Shown here piece by piece: positions 46,301 through 55,710 of a DNA stretch of 64,000 nucleotides. A program made the translations under genes and the position numbers. The stretch comes from CAYSRM01 sp964475205. Lineage in GTDB: Bacteria; Verrucomicrobiota; Kiritimatiellia; UBA8416; CAYSRM01. Numbering within the stretch: position 1 is the first letter of the stretch; every line of letters begins with the position of its first letter. The DNA lies in contig CAYYVQ010000002.1 in assembly GCA_964475205.1 (NCBI GenBank), positions 1 through 64,000 of the forward strand, in the 5' to 3' direction. The notes beneath the pieces are model-generated. The model saw nothing but the letters and a program-made list of their open reading frames with translations. It made no database searches and was not told where the DNA came from.

Positions 46301-49300
46301 CAGACCGAGGCTAATCAGGCAGGCGATAGTATACTGGTAAGAGACAATTTCACCGGCACAAATCAGGTGGTTGTCCGGTACGACCTTGCAACGGGGACAT
46401 ACCTGATATTCAGGGCGGCATACCAGGATTTTAATGAATGGAACCTTGCGTCAACCGAGTATTTTGACCAGAGCCTGAGCGAAAGCACAATATCAAGCAC
46501 GACCAACACCTTCGACCACTGGCCCGTAGACAGCGTCGATCCGGATCCGGAAAAGCCCGACACCATGATTGAAGATATGGAAAGCTGGACAGTCGGCGCT
46601 TACTATGACGATTCCGGGCGCAGCGACATGAGCGCAAACGGCTGGTATTGCCAGGCTGCTGAAATCATCGGAGATCCTTACGGTGGCGAGGATAAGGCTT
46701 TAAGGTTTGATCCGACCGATGAGCACATTTACACCCAGGGCAAAATATGGCCGCACCGGGCTACCCTTACGAAAGGGCTTGATACATTCCAGTTCAAGTA
46801 CTACTGGTCCCTCTCGAAGGACAATAACCCCGCCTATTACAACCTTGGCTCAAACCTGGACAATTACCAAATCACTGCAAGCATCACAGGTCCCGAAACT
46901 TCGCCAAGGCCGTCCTACTCAGCTCTTGCCCGCTATCAGGACACGGATAATTACTACGAATTCAGGCTCAGGAGCAGAGACACCGACAATAGTGACACGA
47001 TCCTTGAGCTGTACCGCCACAACAATGGAGCAGCAGAGCGCCTTGACGCAACGGCTGACAACAACAACAACTTAAGAAACCGGACTCAGAACATTAAATT
47101 TTCGGTTTGCACCAACAACGGCGGACGCGCCTACATACGTTTTGAGTCAAACGGAGAAGCAAAACTATTCCATGACACGGATACATCGTCAGTTTTGGCT
47201 TCTCCCGGTTCATTCGGATTCCTGTGCAACGGCGCGGATATACGTATAGACAACATAGAAGTGCGCCATCAGCATCGTCAGCATTTTGACAACTGGCTTG
47301 ACGATCCAACAGGTTGGGTCGTTACCAATGGTTATGTGCATAGCAATTATGACGACTGTCGTCTTCCGGGCAACAACGACGCAAGACTTACAACCCCGTA
47401 CCTTGGCTATGATGTTGGAACGCTCTCTTTCTATTACAAAAAATATAACAACGACGGAGCGTGCGAGGTATACGTATATGGGTCCAACAACGCCTCAGAC
47501 TGGACTGTCATCACAAACTGGAGCACAACCTCCAGCGGCTCTTACAAAACACTTACCGACGGGCTTACAGGGTATAATTACTTTCAGATTAGAAACGAAA
47601 CTACAAATTCGGCCGGTCTTGAGATTGATAACGTGGTTATTACCGAGGATGATGACTTCTACACTAATCCCTTCGACACCGCCGCTTCAACATCTGACTG
47701 GACGGATGTGACAGGCGATATATGGTACTACGATTCGACCAACCAGACCTACAACCGCCCAGGCGAAGTGGGGCCGCCAATTGATTTTGTCGTGCAGAAA
47801 GGGTATACCAACGAAAGTTTTACCTACGCGCCCACAAGCTGGATAGACGTAGCCACAATAACCGCTACGAATATGAAGTACCAGACAGCAAACGTTGAAT
47901 TTGAATACTGGGACGAGCTGTTTGTTCGAATCAAGCATGACGACGGCCAGGCAAGCCTGGTCCTGGACGATCTGAAACTGACAAAGTGGCGCGGAACTGA
48001 TTCCTATACCGATACCAATAACTGGAAGGCAACCGGTATATGGGTTTCCGAGCATTCCCCGGAAGACAGATGCATCGAGCTTTGGAGATCAAAGATCAGC
48101 CCGGACAAGCCTCAATATGTGCGCTCCCCCCTCATGGAAGGCATAGGTTCTGTCACATTCCTGCAAAAGGTGGCCAACGGACCGGCCGAGTTCCAGATTG
48201 AAATTGCTTCTGAAGACGCTCCTGACACCTTTGTGCCCCAGGCGACGGTAACCGTGACAAATGAGGACTGGCAGACCTATACGTACATGATACAGACTAA
48301 CGATAATTTCTATGCAAGAATCCGCCACACAACCACCAACCGTAATACTGTCCTTTACATAGACGACATGGAAATTTCAGACTACGCCGAACGAGACAGC
48401 AGGACGTGGGAAGCATATAACGCTCTGATAACTCCAAACGAAGACTCGCGTGAATTCGAGCCGTACTCGGGTTACAGAACAGCTTACCTTAACAACAACC
48501 CGACAAACGGAACGGCTTCCGGTGACAACTTCGATCGCGACAGGCCGTATATCCAGTCGCCGCGAATGCCAAACGGAATAGGCGAGATATCATTCTGGTA
48601 CAGAAACTGGGAGACAGACGGTCTCCCGGCGGGAACATTCCACATAATGTCATCGCCAACCGACGGCGGCACATTTGACGAATGGACGCAGATCACGACG
48701 GTTTCAAACCTCACGAATACGGATTACCGTTATTTCTCAACAAACCATTACAATGCCGACCACCGCTACGTGCGCGTATACAGTGAAACCAATTCGGGCT
48801 GCTCCCGGCTGGCCATTGATAACCTGCTTATCGGCCACCCCCTGGCTGCCGACTTCAGCGTGACCAACCTCACGACTATTCCTGAAGTGCCCCTGTATTC
48901 ATCATCTGTAGATTTGTCTGTAGATCTCTACAACTTCATCCTCCAACCTCAGAACATCCAGGTAAGGGCATACTATAACATCGGATCCAACAACTGGGCT
49001 CAGTGGGAGAACTGGAACACCAACAACTATATAGACCTTGACCTCACATCTTCCAGCCCTGCACAGCGCACTTATCAGTCCTCAGGTGCATCGATTCCTC
49101 AGCTCCCAGTCAATACAGTGGTACAATACTACCTGGAATTCACTTTCGACGGACCTAATTCAGACAAAACAAGTCCGAAAACCTATGCTGCGTTCTCAAA
49201 CCCGGATTATTATGATCCCATCGATCTCAACGACGGCCACTCAGTCACAAACCCCTACTACTTCGTCCTCGGATCGAAGCCGGGAGAGGTATGGCTGAAT

Positions 49301-51610
49301 GAGGTTAACTATGCCAACAATGGTTTTGAAACTACCAACGAATATATTGAGATCGTCGGCAGGGAGGGAATAGATGTTGACGACTGGGAAGTCGAGCTGG
49401 TTACTACTGCAGATATAACTTATGACAGCGCCGTACTCACAAACGGATCTCCTTTTGCCAACACAACAAATGGCTTTGGCTTTATTGTCTATGGCGATCC
49501 CGGGGTCAACAATGTCGACCTGGTTTTCGAAACGCCTTCAAATCAGAATATTGAGAAAAACAGCGGCGCAAGACTCGTTAGAGGCATGGGGGCCCATGCA
49601 GATAAAATATGCTGGGGCGACCCTGATACTCTGGATACATTGACATCAAATGGCTACCGATATATAGGAGAGAAGACTACTATTTACGCCTTCTCTCCGC
49701 TATATGCAACGGGAACCGGCATAGAAAAGTCTGATTTTACAGACTGGGACTTCAATACATCCAGCGGCTCATGGTACTCGCCGGGTAACGAAAACGAATC
49801 ACAAACTATGATCGCCTATCAATCAACTCAGACTCTTACAGTGGCATCGGCTTTAGGCACGCCTTCCCCTGCGACAGGAACCAACGCTTATCCGAGGGGA
49901 ACTACGTTGACCTGCGCCATGACCGACTCGCCCATAAACATCGGCGTCCTTTCCACCCAGTACCTGTGCACAGGATGGAGCGGCAGCGGCGATATCCCGA
50001 CTTCAGGCTCCACCACCAACACCGGAGAGATAATGCTGCTTAGTGACTCGTCCATCACCTGGCAGTGGGTCACCAACGTCTACCTCGACGTGCAGACAAA
50101 CGGGAACGGCTCGGTCGATAACACGGGCTGGTTCCAGCAGCATTCGGCCGTGACAGTAACGGCTACGGCAGCCGAATATAACGCGTTCACCGGATGGACC
50201 GGAGACACCAACGGATGCAACATCTCGTCAAATGTCCTTACAATCGATCAGCTCTCGGAACCCCGGGGTCCGATTACCGCTAATTTCGAGTCCACTGACC
50301 GCACTCTCGACGTGACTTCAACCTATGCCGCGACCAACATCGCGCCACCCCCCGGATCACATGTCTACCATGACAATGATCCCCTTTCTTGCGTGGTGAG
50401 TAACCGTGCGATCTACAAGGGATCAATGGCGACACAGTACCTGGTTACCGGCTGGAGCCCCACCGGAAGTGTGCCTGAGATGCCAGCTATCGGAACAGAG
50501 ACAAACTTTGTATGGGAATGCGATGCGGGAGTTGAAACATGGAACGGGAATGATGGCGATGACTGGGTTACAATCCTGGTTGCCGATGGGGACGAAAAAG
50601 GGCTTGGGAACTTCACTCGCGACAGTTTCGCCACCAACGGAATATCTGTTGGCGACGATCGAATACTTGACAATACAACAGTTATGGACTTTGGCGGCAA
50701 TCTTTACTGGGATGCGTCTGTAGATATTCCGACCGGGCTGAGAGTATACACAGTGGTCTTCAACAGCGCTGACATATCTACAGCCACCCATTATATCATC
50801 CCTACCAATGCGAACACGTTCTTTACTATTGACGGCAATGATTACGACTGCGGTACGGCCCTTGCAGGCGAATGGACGCCTCTTGTTGCTCCTGAGACAA
50901 ACAATACCGCCATAAGCACAGGGCCATTCAATATAACATCGGATTCCAGCATAGACTGGCTCTGGCAGACAAATCATTACCTGGACATTTCAGTGAGCGG
51001 CAGCGGCATCGTAGATGTGGCAAGCGCCTGGTTCAAGTCAACCAGCAACGTAACAATAACAGCCTATCCTGAGTCAGGCTATACGCTTGATTCCTGGACG
51101 GGCAACACAAACGGATGCGTAATAAACAATCTGCAGATTGAAGCGCCAATGACTCTTGCCAGGAACATCACGGCCTCTTTTGTTCCGGAATCAAATGACA
51201 GAACAGATCAAGGAACGCCGTATTCGTGGCTCGATGATTACTACACGTCCAACTACGATTACTGGGACACTAACGATTCGGACCTTGACGGAATGGCCGC
51301 GTGGATGGAATACGTAACCGGAACCGACCCTACAAATGAACAATCAACATTCCAAATACTGGAAATAGGCTACGGCGACGGATCAAACTTTTTAAAGTGG
51401 TACGCAACCACCAACAGCGGCGTTTACACACCGTTTGGAATCTACAGGACAACCAATATACTTGAAGGATGGGGTTCGCCATACATCACAAACGTGGGTC
51501 CGCGCGATCCCGACGGGACCGGCACAAACACATGGTGGGATACAAATCCTCCGCCGGCCGATGTCCCGGTATACTATCGCCCGTACGTCATTTGGACCAA
51601 CAGCCCATAA
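43340..51610 (+). CDS. Giant secreted multidomain protein (2,756 residues)
   Basis: A signal peptide (about 1-33, ending AAQA) leads into roughly eight repeated modules of about 180-220 residues. Each opens with a DF-x-W or ED-x-ESW line and GW, has SP-Y-x-NGIG followed by W/F-x-YRNW, and ends LxIDNVxIS(H/Y)P. They look like jelly-roll (MAM or LamG-like) domains with Ig-like spacers. A lamin-tail-like domain (GEVWLNEVNYANNGF, about 1979-2110) follows, then three InlB-like repeats (about 2167-2625) and a terminal LDGMAAWMEYVTGTDPT module (about 2650-2756). It is Asn/Thr/Ser-rich with few Cys and has no membrane anchor. No strong ribosome-binding site is visible. It is probably a surface or matrix protein involved in glycan binding or adhesion; this is inference. 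Confidence 0.85.
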   Translation: MKTVNDKLTLAKASLVALSFVLYASLPLAAQADMYQDFDQWETPQSFGNYEKNGWQLNDGAAYVAEGNTNGLLNDTGANLRSPYSSNGIGRVTWKTRLWSSGSVTYELQASASPDFTNPIPLATYTCDTSSAWQYFTNDLALYDGLYLRWNKNSSSPWLKFDDVHVRLPPSYVNITNVQTHPVSPIVGTNTFISATVEQQAGASNITASLFYRTDAASSFTEISMSSNGVDSYITDTGILTTTPNLTVEYYIKTDFDGRYTSSTQYYPAGGSSDPSSFVVRALSPYTNISVKGADETNMHLVDNNQWKGVLTTNGLLSDPVFYFESGSGTWGDDNQSVSNLPVYGTAQSGSSNITVEGTVTSHLAFAFDDNSQDYSIQQCEYIDFDNWTVGTTGNYGTYTNSEGWVLDAGRINKNSDNEWDRALRGRYAILKHGYTNQFDREIQYLRSPYMDDGVGTISFWYRNWEKDGSPEAGYLVQKSATGAGDWITVSDSYNTNITSAGYLWTQIGIADRNAHYVRIVNTNESNDSWLCLDEVAVSHPGATVGLTDPWRSAASPLLGESVDVSITTTNVGGGATNLECYVWFRHEDSSAFSQITLSRSNSVFYATIPATPEGEVEYYFECTYEGFNAATIFYPEGGADAPSLLTYTNQQSHGNTRYEDFESWSTPDVFDDYTNAAGWVIHQGAVYDNRGLIGDSSESASLTSPELSNGVSSIYFDLANWQSGENIAEIQTSTNGTTFQPIATITNTEVHGAREYYQIQVDDNKVTHIRVLKTDDKGSHLYIDNVVISYPPADVDITDQFYAPGYPMTNDEVTVSCVITSSNARQSAYNLDPEMHYRSEDSQWTSVGMNHSGSNVYTAVIPANTPGTIQYYIECGFDGYYYGPENQSPAFLPDAPAASERPDTFFSYDVRHHHSDYSHLSITGSVETASMTLIGNDYWQGVVAIDQPTNEIQLALNGHNKWLGSSYSSETDTWGATNQIRYEPPIQTEANQAGDSILVRDNFTGTNQVVVRYDLATGTYLIFRAAYQDFNEWNLASTEYFDQSLSESTISSTTNTFDHWPVDSVDPDPEKPDTMIEDMESWTVGAYYDDSGRSDMSANGWYCQAAEIIGDPYGGEDKALRFDPTDEHIYTQGKIWPHRATLTKGLDTFQFKYYWSLSKDNNPAYYNLGSNLDNYQITASITGPETSPRPSYSALARYQDTDNYYEFRLRSRDTDNSDTILELYRHNNGAAERLDATADNNNNLRNRTQNIKFSVCTNNGGRAYIRFESNGEAKLFHDTDTSSVLASPGSFGFLCNGADIRIDNIEVRHQHRQHFDNWLDDPTGWVVTNGYVHSNYDDCRLPGNNDARLTTPYLGYDVGTLSFYYKKYNNDGACEVYVYGSNNASDWTVITNWSTTSSGSYKTLTDGLTGYNYFQIRNETTNSAGLEIDNVVITEDDDFYTNPFDTAASTSDWTDVTGDIWYYDSTNQTYNRPGEVGPPIDFVVQKGYTNESFTYAPTSWIDVATITATNMKYQTANVEFEYWDELFVRIKHDDGQASLVLDDLKLTKWRGTDSYTDTNNWKATGIWVSEHSPEDRCIELWRSKISPDKPQYVRSPLMEGIGSVTFLQKVANGPAEFQIEIASEDAPDTFVPQATVTVTNEDWQTYTYMIQTNDNFYARIRHTTTNRNTVLYIDDMEISDYAERDSRTWEAYNALITPNEDSREFEPYSGYRTAYLNNNPTNGTASGDNFDRDRPYIQSPRMPNGIGEISFWYRNWETDGLPAGTFHIMSSPTDGGTFDEWTQITTVSNLTNTDYRYFSTNHYNADHRYVRVYSETNSGCSRLAIDNLLIGHPLAADFSVTNLTTIPEVPLYSSSVDLSVDLYNFILQPQNIQVRAYYNIGSNNWAQWENWNTNNYIDLDLTSSSPAQRTYQSSGASIPQLPVNTVVQYYLEFTFDGPNSDKTSPKTYAAFSNPDYYDPIDLNDGHSVTNPYYFVLGSKPGEVWLNEVNYANNGFETTNEYIEIVGREGIDVDDWEVELVTTADITYDSAVLTNGSPFANTTNGFGFIVYGDPGVNNVDLVFETPSNQNIEKNSGARLVRGMGAHADKICWGDPDTLDTLTSNGYRYIGEKTTIYAFSPLYATGTGIEKSDFTDWDFNTSSGSWYSPGNENESQTMIAYQSTQTLTVASALGTPSPATGTNAYPRGTTLTCAMTDSPINIGVLSTQYLCTGWSGSGDIPTSGSTTNTGEIMLLSDSSITWQWVTNVYLDVQTNGNGSVDNTGWFQQHSAVTVTATAAEYNAFTGWTGDTNGCNISSNVLTIDQLSEPRGPITANFESTDRTLDVTSTYAATNIAPPPGSHVYHDNDPLSCVVSNRAIYKGSMATQYLVTGWSPTGSVPEMPAIGTETNFVWECDAGVETWNGNDGDDWVTILVADGDEKGLGNFTRDSFATNGISVGDDRILDNTTVMDFGGNLYWDASVDIPTGLRVYTVVFNSADISTATHYIIPTNANTFFTIDGNDYDCGTALAGEWTPLVAPETNNTAISTGPFNITSDSSIDWLWQTNHYLDISVSGSGIVDVASAWFKSTSNVTITAYPESGYTLDSWTGNTNGCVINNLQIEAPMTLARNITASFVPESNDRTDQGTPYSWLDDYYTSNYDYWDTNDSDLDGMAAWMEYVTGTDPTNEQSTFQILEIGYGDGSNFLKWYATTNSGVYTPFGIYRTTNILEGWGSPYITNVGPRDPDGTGTNTWWDTNPPPADVPVYYRPYVIWTNSP

Positions 51611-51619
51611 AAAGGTATT

Positions 51620-51638
51620 GTGGAGGCACAAGCTCCAC
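51620..51638. terminator. Weak hairpin in the convergent gap after the giant gene
   Basis: GTGGAG and CTCCAC form a six-pair stem with a seven-base loop, 9 bp after the stop codon of the giant gene. There is no T-tract, so intrinsic termination is doubtful. It is the only structure in the 72-bp convergent gap with the GspK-like gene. Confidence 0.3.
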
Positions 51639-51682
51639 GAGTCCGCAATCTAAAGAAACAAACTGCCGCCCCAGACGCACCC

Positions 51683-53851
51683 CTACTCTCTGAGCACATC
51701 AAAATACCTGAGGAAATATCGATGCTTGCCCCCGGCATCAGGCCATGGATCGCGCCATACAACCGCAACTGCCCGGGCCCTGGCGCGCACACTTCCGTAA
51801 TGACCTTCTCGCAGCCCGCCCACAGGTTCGGCATAAGAATCAGCGGCAAGTATTATGGTAAAGATATTCTGACGTGTAGTCAGCAGCTCCACAGAATTCC
51901 TGATCGGAGCTTCTCTGTCAATTTCGTCTCCGCTTACCGAGTCGCCCCAATCTAAACGGCCAAGTTCAGACACATTTGTGTACGGGCCATTGCTCCAGAT
52001 TTCATTCGCAATTTCTTCTGCGACCCCCTGATCAATCTGTCGGTCAGGCAGTGGAAATACGGGATCGTACTCCTTAAGCGGAACATACGTGAAAACCGCC
52101 GCAAGCGCGTTAGTATTGAAAGAGTTAATGTTGACCAGGCCTTTTTGAAAGCCTTTTTCCCTCGTTGTGAACCAGTCAAGCACGTGGTCGTAATCCGACC
52201 ATTCGGCATGCTTGTATAACCCAATGGTATGCCATGGCCTGTCAAGGCATATATATCCCAGTTCACCAACGGTCTGCAGGTTCGTGTTCGCAATATGCAA
52301 CGCAGTGTCACCATCAGCCTTCGGGTCATAAGCCGCCTCGTCGGAATCAAAAACCGCTAAGGTAACGGTATTGTCTTTACCTATTGTCGGCTTATCCACG
52401 CCATAAAACATCTTAATGGTCTTACCCGGAATCCAACTTGCAACATTGTCCGCGCTACCGTTAAAGCGCGGATCCACACACTCAAACCAGTTGGTTATTG
52501 TGAAATGATCTCCAGCGGAAACTTCTCTATCCACTTCAAAAACAAAACCCGCACTCCCTGAAAAGTCCGGATATGGCACCTGGTCAACAAGGTTTGATGA
52601 AGAAGTACTCTCTTTTAACCTTATTTTCAGTTCCGCGGTAAAATTCAGATCAAAATCGTTTGTGTCCACGTTTCCATTCTTGTCTTCCCCGTAAATATCC
52701 CTTCTATTGTATTGTTCGCTGGCGCCAAACGTCTCGGCGCCGCTCATGTCGTCAGGAATCAATTCGTCATGCGTATTGGCGTCTTTTTTTTCAAAACTCA
52801 ATTCATACTCAAGACTATACGACTCCCCCGAGAATTCCCTGAAAGGATACATACACTCAAGTTGCATAACGGGCTCAAACCCGTGTGGCATTGAATATTG
52901 CCCGTTGGTTTCTACATGTAGCGTATAGCAGAAAACCACTTCATTGAGCATTGGAGCCATGTCAACGTGTCCATCGGCAAGATTAGTAGGAACCAGATCT
53001 TCATCTATGTAGTCAAGTAAATTTGAATACGCAAGGCCCGCGTCATAGTCAGCCCTCATGGTACATTCCTCAAAGGCGCTGAGTATATCCTCCTCCGACC
53101 ATTCGCTCCTGTTTGTGCCTATATAAACCTGAGAACGAAGATTCGTCCCATTGTGCAGAAACTCGCCGACCGGACTCAGCGAAAACGTGAATAAATCCTT
53201 AACGTTGGTGGCGCTAAGAAAACCTTCGGCATCGCCAAAGGCGGTAAGCTCTCTGAAAGTCTCGAACGGGTAGTTGTCACGCTCGTTAAGCAGGGCAGCA
53301 GCATCCCTCACCCCGTCAATTCCGTCAATCTGTATTTCCGCCGGAGACACCCCCCTTAGCCTGTCGAGGCCTCCAGCATGGTTGATGTCGATCCATCCTG
53401 AACAATCCGCGGCCACAAAAGAGTAGCGTCCCACAATAGTCCCTTCAGAATTTTCAATTGTGTGCCAGTAGGCCGGCGTCGACATGACATTATCCGCAAG
53501 ATCGTCCGGCAGAAACTCAAGGGCTTTTCTGGTCAGCAGCCTGGCCCTAGTGTCTTCGTTCGTAAAGACGCCCTCTCCGCGCGATCCAAGAACTGCATCA
53601 GGCGGAAATATTTTAAAAGAATTAGACGTCACCATCTGCCCGTTAATGTCTTCCATTGCGCGCCCAAGCGCGGCAAACAACATGTGCCTGGATTGCATCG
53701 AGTTCCTGAAGCTCGCGGCGCCCTGCCGTTCGACCCGCATTGAGATCGAGAACGCCATAGCCGCGATCATCAATACCGCAAGCAGCCCCAGCACCATGAT
53801 TATGGCTACTCCACGTCTGTCATTAATCCAGATTGTTCTTTCTTTTTCCAT
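51683..53851 (-). CDS. GspK-like minor pseudopilin / general secretion protein K
   Basis: The N-terminus (RRGVAIIMVLGLLAVLMIAA, about residues 10-29) is the GspK type, with a hydrophobic helix but no GFTLIE motif. GspK caps the pseudopilus tip and differs from other pseudopilins by its size. Here the protein is 722 residues, about twice the usual GspK length. An added beta-rich middle part (about 280-560) follows the alpha domain with DINHAGGLDRLRGV and the HhH-like IDGIDGVRDAAALL. The ATG at 53851 (MEKERT) is chosen over 53917. It is the last gene of the pseudopilin operon. Confidence 0.83.
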   Translation of the reverse strand: MEKERTIWINDRRGVAIIMVLGLLAVLMIAAMAFSISMRVERQGAASFRNSMQSRHMLFAALGRAMEDINGQMVTSNSFKIFPPDAVLGSRGEGVFTNEDTRARLLTRKALEFLPDDLADNVMSTPAYWHTIENSEGTIVGRYSFVAADCSGWIDINHAGGLDRLRGVSPAEIQIDGIDGVRDAAALLNERDNYPFETFRELTAFGDAEGFLSATNVKDLFTFSLSPVGEFLHNGTNLRSQVYIGTNRSEWSEEDILSAFEECTMRADYDAGLAYSNLLDYIDEDLVPTNLADGHVDMAPMLNEVVFCYTLHVETNGQYSMPHGFEPVMQLECMYPFREFSGESYSLEYELSFEKKDANTHDELIPDDMSGAETFGASEQYNRRDIYGEDKNGNVDTNDFDLNFTAELKIRLKESTSSSNLVDQVPYPDFSGSAGFVFEVDREVSAGDHFTITNWFECVDPRFNGSADNVASWIPGKTIKMFYGVDKPTIGKDNTVTLAVFDSDEAAYDPKADGDTALHIANTNLQTVGELGYICLDRPWHTIGLYKHAEWSDYDHVLDWFTTREKGFQKGLVNINSFNTNALAAVFTYVPLKEYDPVFPLPDRQIDQGVAEEIANEIWSNGPYTNVSELGRLDWGDSVSGDEIDREAPIRNSVELLTTRQNIFTIILAADSYAEPVGGLREGHYGSVRARARAVAVVWRDPWPDAGGKHRYFLRYFDVLRE

Positions 53852-54133
53852 CTCATTTACGTCTTTCAAAACGTTTCTCGAGCCGATCCAATCAGCCCGC
53901 CTCGCCTTTCCACACAAACTGATGTGTTTCCTGCTATATCTCCGTCATCCGTGTCAATTAGCGTCTATTAGCGGTTCCTCTTTCCAGGGCGGCAGCAGGT
54001 TGACACAACCTGCTGTACTCCAACGTACAGCGGGTTATCACGTAACCTGCTGCCCAACCATAACCCGCGTTACCCAGCATATAACCCATACCCCGACGTC
54101 CAACTTGTCACAACGCAGGCCCGCCAAAGCGCA

Positions 54134-54640
54134 TCAGTCATATTTGTACCGGTTCCTGTTAGGAAACCAGACAGTCGTCTCAAAATATTCAGGCTCCGGC
54201 GCATCCGGCGCATCCGGCTCGGCAAATCTAACCCGATAAACATTTCCCCAGGGATCCTTGTAGCCGTCTTCCCATTTCGGTGTGTCAATATCAAGAAATT
54301 TCAGTTCCCTTGGATTCTCCGATGTGTCATCCCCCTGCAGGATAGCCATTCTCTGCTCGGTCATGGCATAATACTGGTCTCCGGAAACAAAAGAAGGCCA
54401 CTTTTCGTAAGTAATCCGATACGCTTTCCAGGCCTTCGCCAACTCTCGAACTTCCGATTTGGCGCTGTCTATGTGCGCCCTCTGCCTGGCGGATCTGGCG
54501 GCAACAAACATAAGGCCGGATAATATCATGATAATCGCCAGCACCGCCAGCATCTCAAGCAGCGTAAAGCCATGTCGCCGGGTTTCTGTGCCGGCAAAAT
54601 CCGGATCTGAATACATATTTTTACCATGACCTGATGTCAT
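54134..54640 (-). CDS. GspG-like pseudopilin (fourth G-like copy)
   Basis: It has the prepilin motif RHGFTLLEMLAVLAIIMILS, a long helix (SARQRAHIDSAKSEVRELAK), and DPWGNVYRVRF near the end, the last being the GspG calcium-loop region. The ATG at 54640 has GGAG at proper spacing and overlaps the upstream GspJ-like gene by 20 bp; an ATG at 54616 is an alternative. The product of about 168 residues resembles major pseudopilins. It is separated from the other G-like genes by the H-, I- and J-like genes. Confidence 0.85.
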   Translation of the reverse strand: MTSGHGKNMYSDPDFAGTETRRHGFTLLEMLAVLAIIMILSGLMFVAARSARQRAHIDSAKSEVRELAKAWKAYRITYEKWPSFVSGDQYYAMTEQRMAILQGDDTSENPRELKFLDIDTPKWEDGYKDPWGNVYRVRFAEPDAPDAPEPEYFETTVWFPNRNRYKYD

Positions 54641-55193
54641 CATCTTCTCCATCGTCGTCCTCGCCGTCCGGCCCATACGAAAGAACCCCGAGCCCTGAAA
54701 TCGTGTCTTCACGCTCAAGTTCAAGGCGCACATTCAGATATTCCGGCAGTGCATCGGAAGCGCCATCGCTTCTTATGAACTTCAAGGCCCTTATGCCTTC
54801 AACAAGCGTCGAGTGGCCAGAACCGGGCAAATTCATAGTCACCGTATCACCGCTCTGTTCAATGCTTACCACCTGCGCGGCCCTGTTGCTTCCCTCCATA
54901 TCCAGAACCACAAACTCTACTGAACTGCCGTTATCCGGAATGGATGTCTCACCATGCCCCTCATAACCGTCAGGCGGATTTACCGCCCTCGACATCCACG
55001 TGGAAATGATGCCGAGCGCGGCACGGGCGGCCATGGCAGACTCCGATTTCCTGCTTCCCGCGTCCCAGGCAATCGTGGACTGGTGAAAAACAGCGCTGAT
55101 AATCATAACGATAAGCACAAGGATTACAGTTGCGCTCATCACTTCGATAAGCGTGAAACCGCTCTTTTGTCTGTCCGGCATTGCAATTTTCAC
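54621..55193 (-). CDS. GspJ-like minor pseudopilin
   Basis: The prepilin motif is KSGFTLIEVMSATVILVLIV (about 10-29), followed by a helix with AMAARAALGIISTWMSRAVN, as in GspJ. GspJ joins GspI and GspK at the pseudopilus tip. It begins with GTG (with GGAG nine bases upstream); an ATG four codons later is an alternative. The C-terminus is very acidic (DGEDDDGEDDD). It lies between the I- and G-like genes, the usual order. Confidence 0.8.
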   Translation of the reverse strand: MKIAMPDRQKSGFTLIEVMSATVILVLIVMIISAVFHQSTIAWDAGSRKSESAMAARAALGIISTWMSRAVNPPDGYEGHGETSIPDNGSSVEFVVLDMEGSNRAAQVVSIEQSGDTVTMNLPGSGHSTLVEGIRALKFIRSDGASDALPEYLNVRLELEREDTISGLGVLSYGPDGEDDDGEDDDIRSW

Positions 55194-55208
55194 AAATGGT
55201 TCTCCACG

Positions 55209-55709
55209 TCACATTCCCACGAAGGTCATCTCCGTCAAATACTCCTCCACAGCTTCTTCAAAGTCGCCAAGCTGCCCCCTCGCCACACGGACCCGGCACT
55301 GCTTTCTGCTCTCGTCTTCAGTGGAACTGATGGTTATCTCGTACCTGATCCAGTTATCTGCGGCGTCCTCGGGAAAATTCACCCCTCCTCCGACTGCGGT
55401 GTTAGTCCAACCCTCGGTTTCAAGGGGATAAAGGTCTTTGTCCAGCATTGCTTTAAACCCAGCGCTGTCAACCCAGTCGCTCCAGTTACTGACCGTCGAC
55501 GCTTTGCCCTGGAATGAATTGAGTATATGATCGGCGAACATAGCCTCGTAAGTGTCGGAAACATTCTGTTTTGATTCCTGCAGTCCCAGGGGAAAAAGAG
55601 ACATAAGCCCGAACAGGCCTACCGCCAGAAGCAGAATGGCAAGATTCACTTCTATTAAACTAAACGCGGATTTTTGCAAACCTGATTTCATTTGTCTATT
55701 GCCGTCCAT
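55209..55709 (-). CDS. GspI/PilV-like minor pseudopilin
   Basis: The N-terminal signature is QKSAFSLIEVNLAILLLAVG, with a hydrophobic helix and then GLMSLFPLGLQESKQNVSDT, typical of GspI/PilV-type proteins. The residue before the cleavage point is Ala instead of Gly. The ATG at 55709 follows directly on the upstream TAA, indicating tight coupling. Length is about 166 residues. Confidence 0.8.
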   Translation of the reverse strand: MDGNRQMKSGLQKSAFSLIEVNLAILLLAVGLFGLMSLFPLGLQESKQNVSDTYEAMFADHILNSFQGKASTVSNWSDWVDSAGFKAMLDKDLYPLETEGWTNTAVGGGVNFPEDAADNWIRYEITISSTEDESRKQCRVRVARGQLGDFEEAVEEYLTEMTFVGM

Positions 55710-55710
55710 T

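Noticed and set aside
43340..51610. The giant frame as an assembly artefact joining several genes
   Set aside because: The frame is open throughout, has one signal peptide and one C-terminal module, and codon use and composition are even.
51620..51955. 111-residue plus-strand frame after the giant gene
   Set aside because: It is antisense to the 3' end of the GspK-like gene, with no support of its own.
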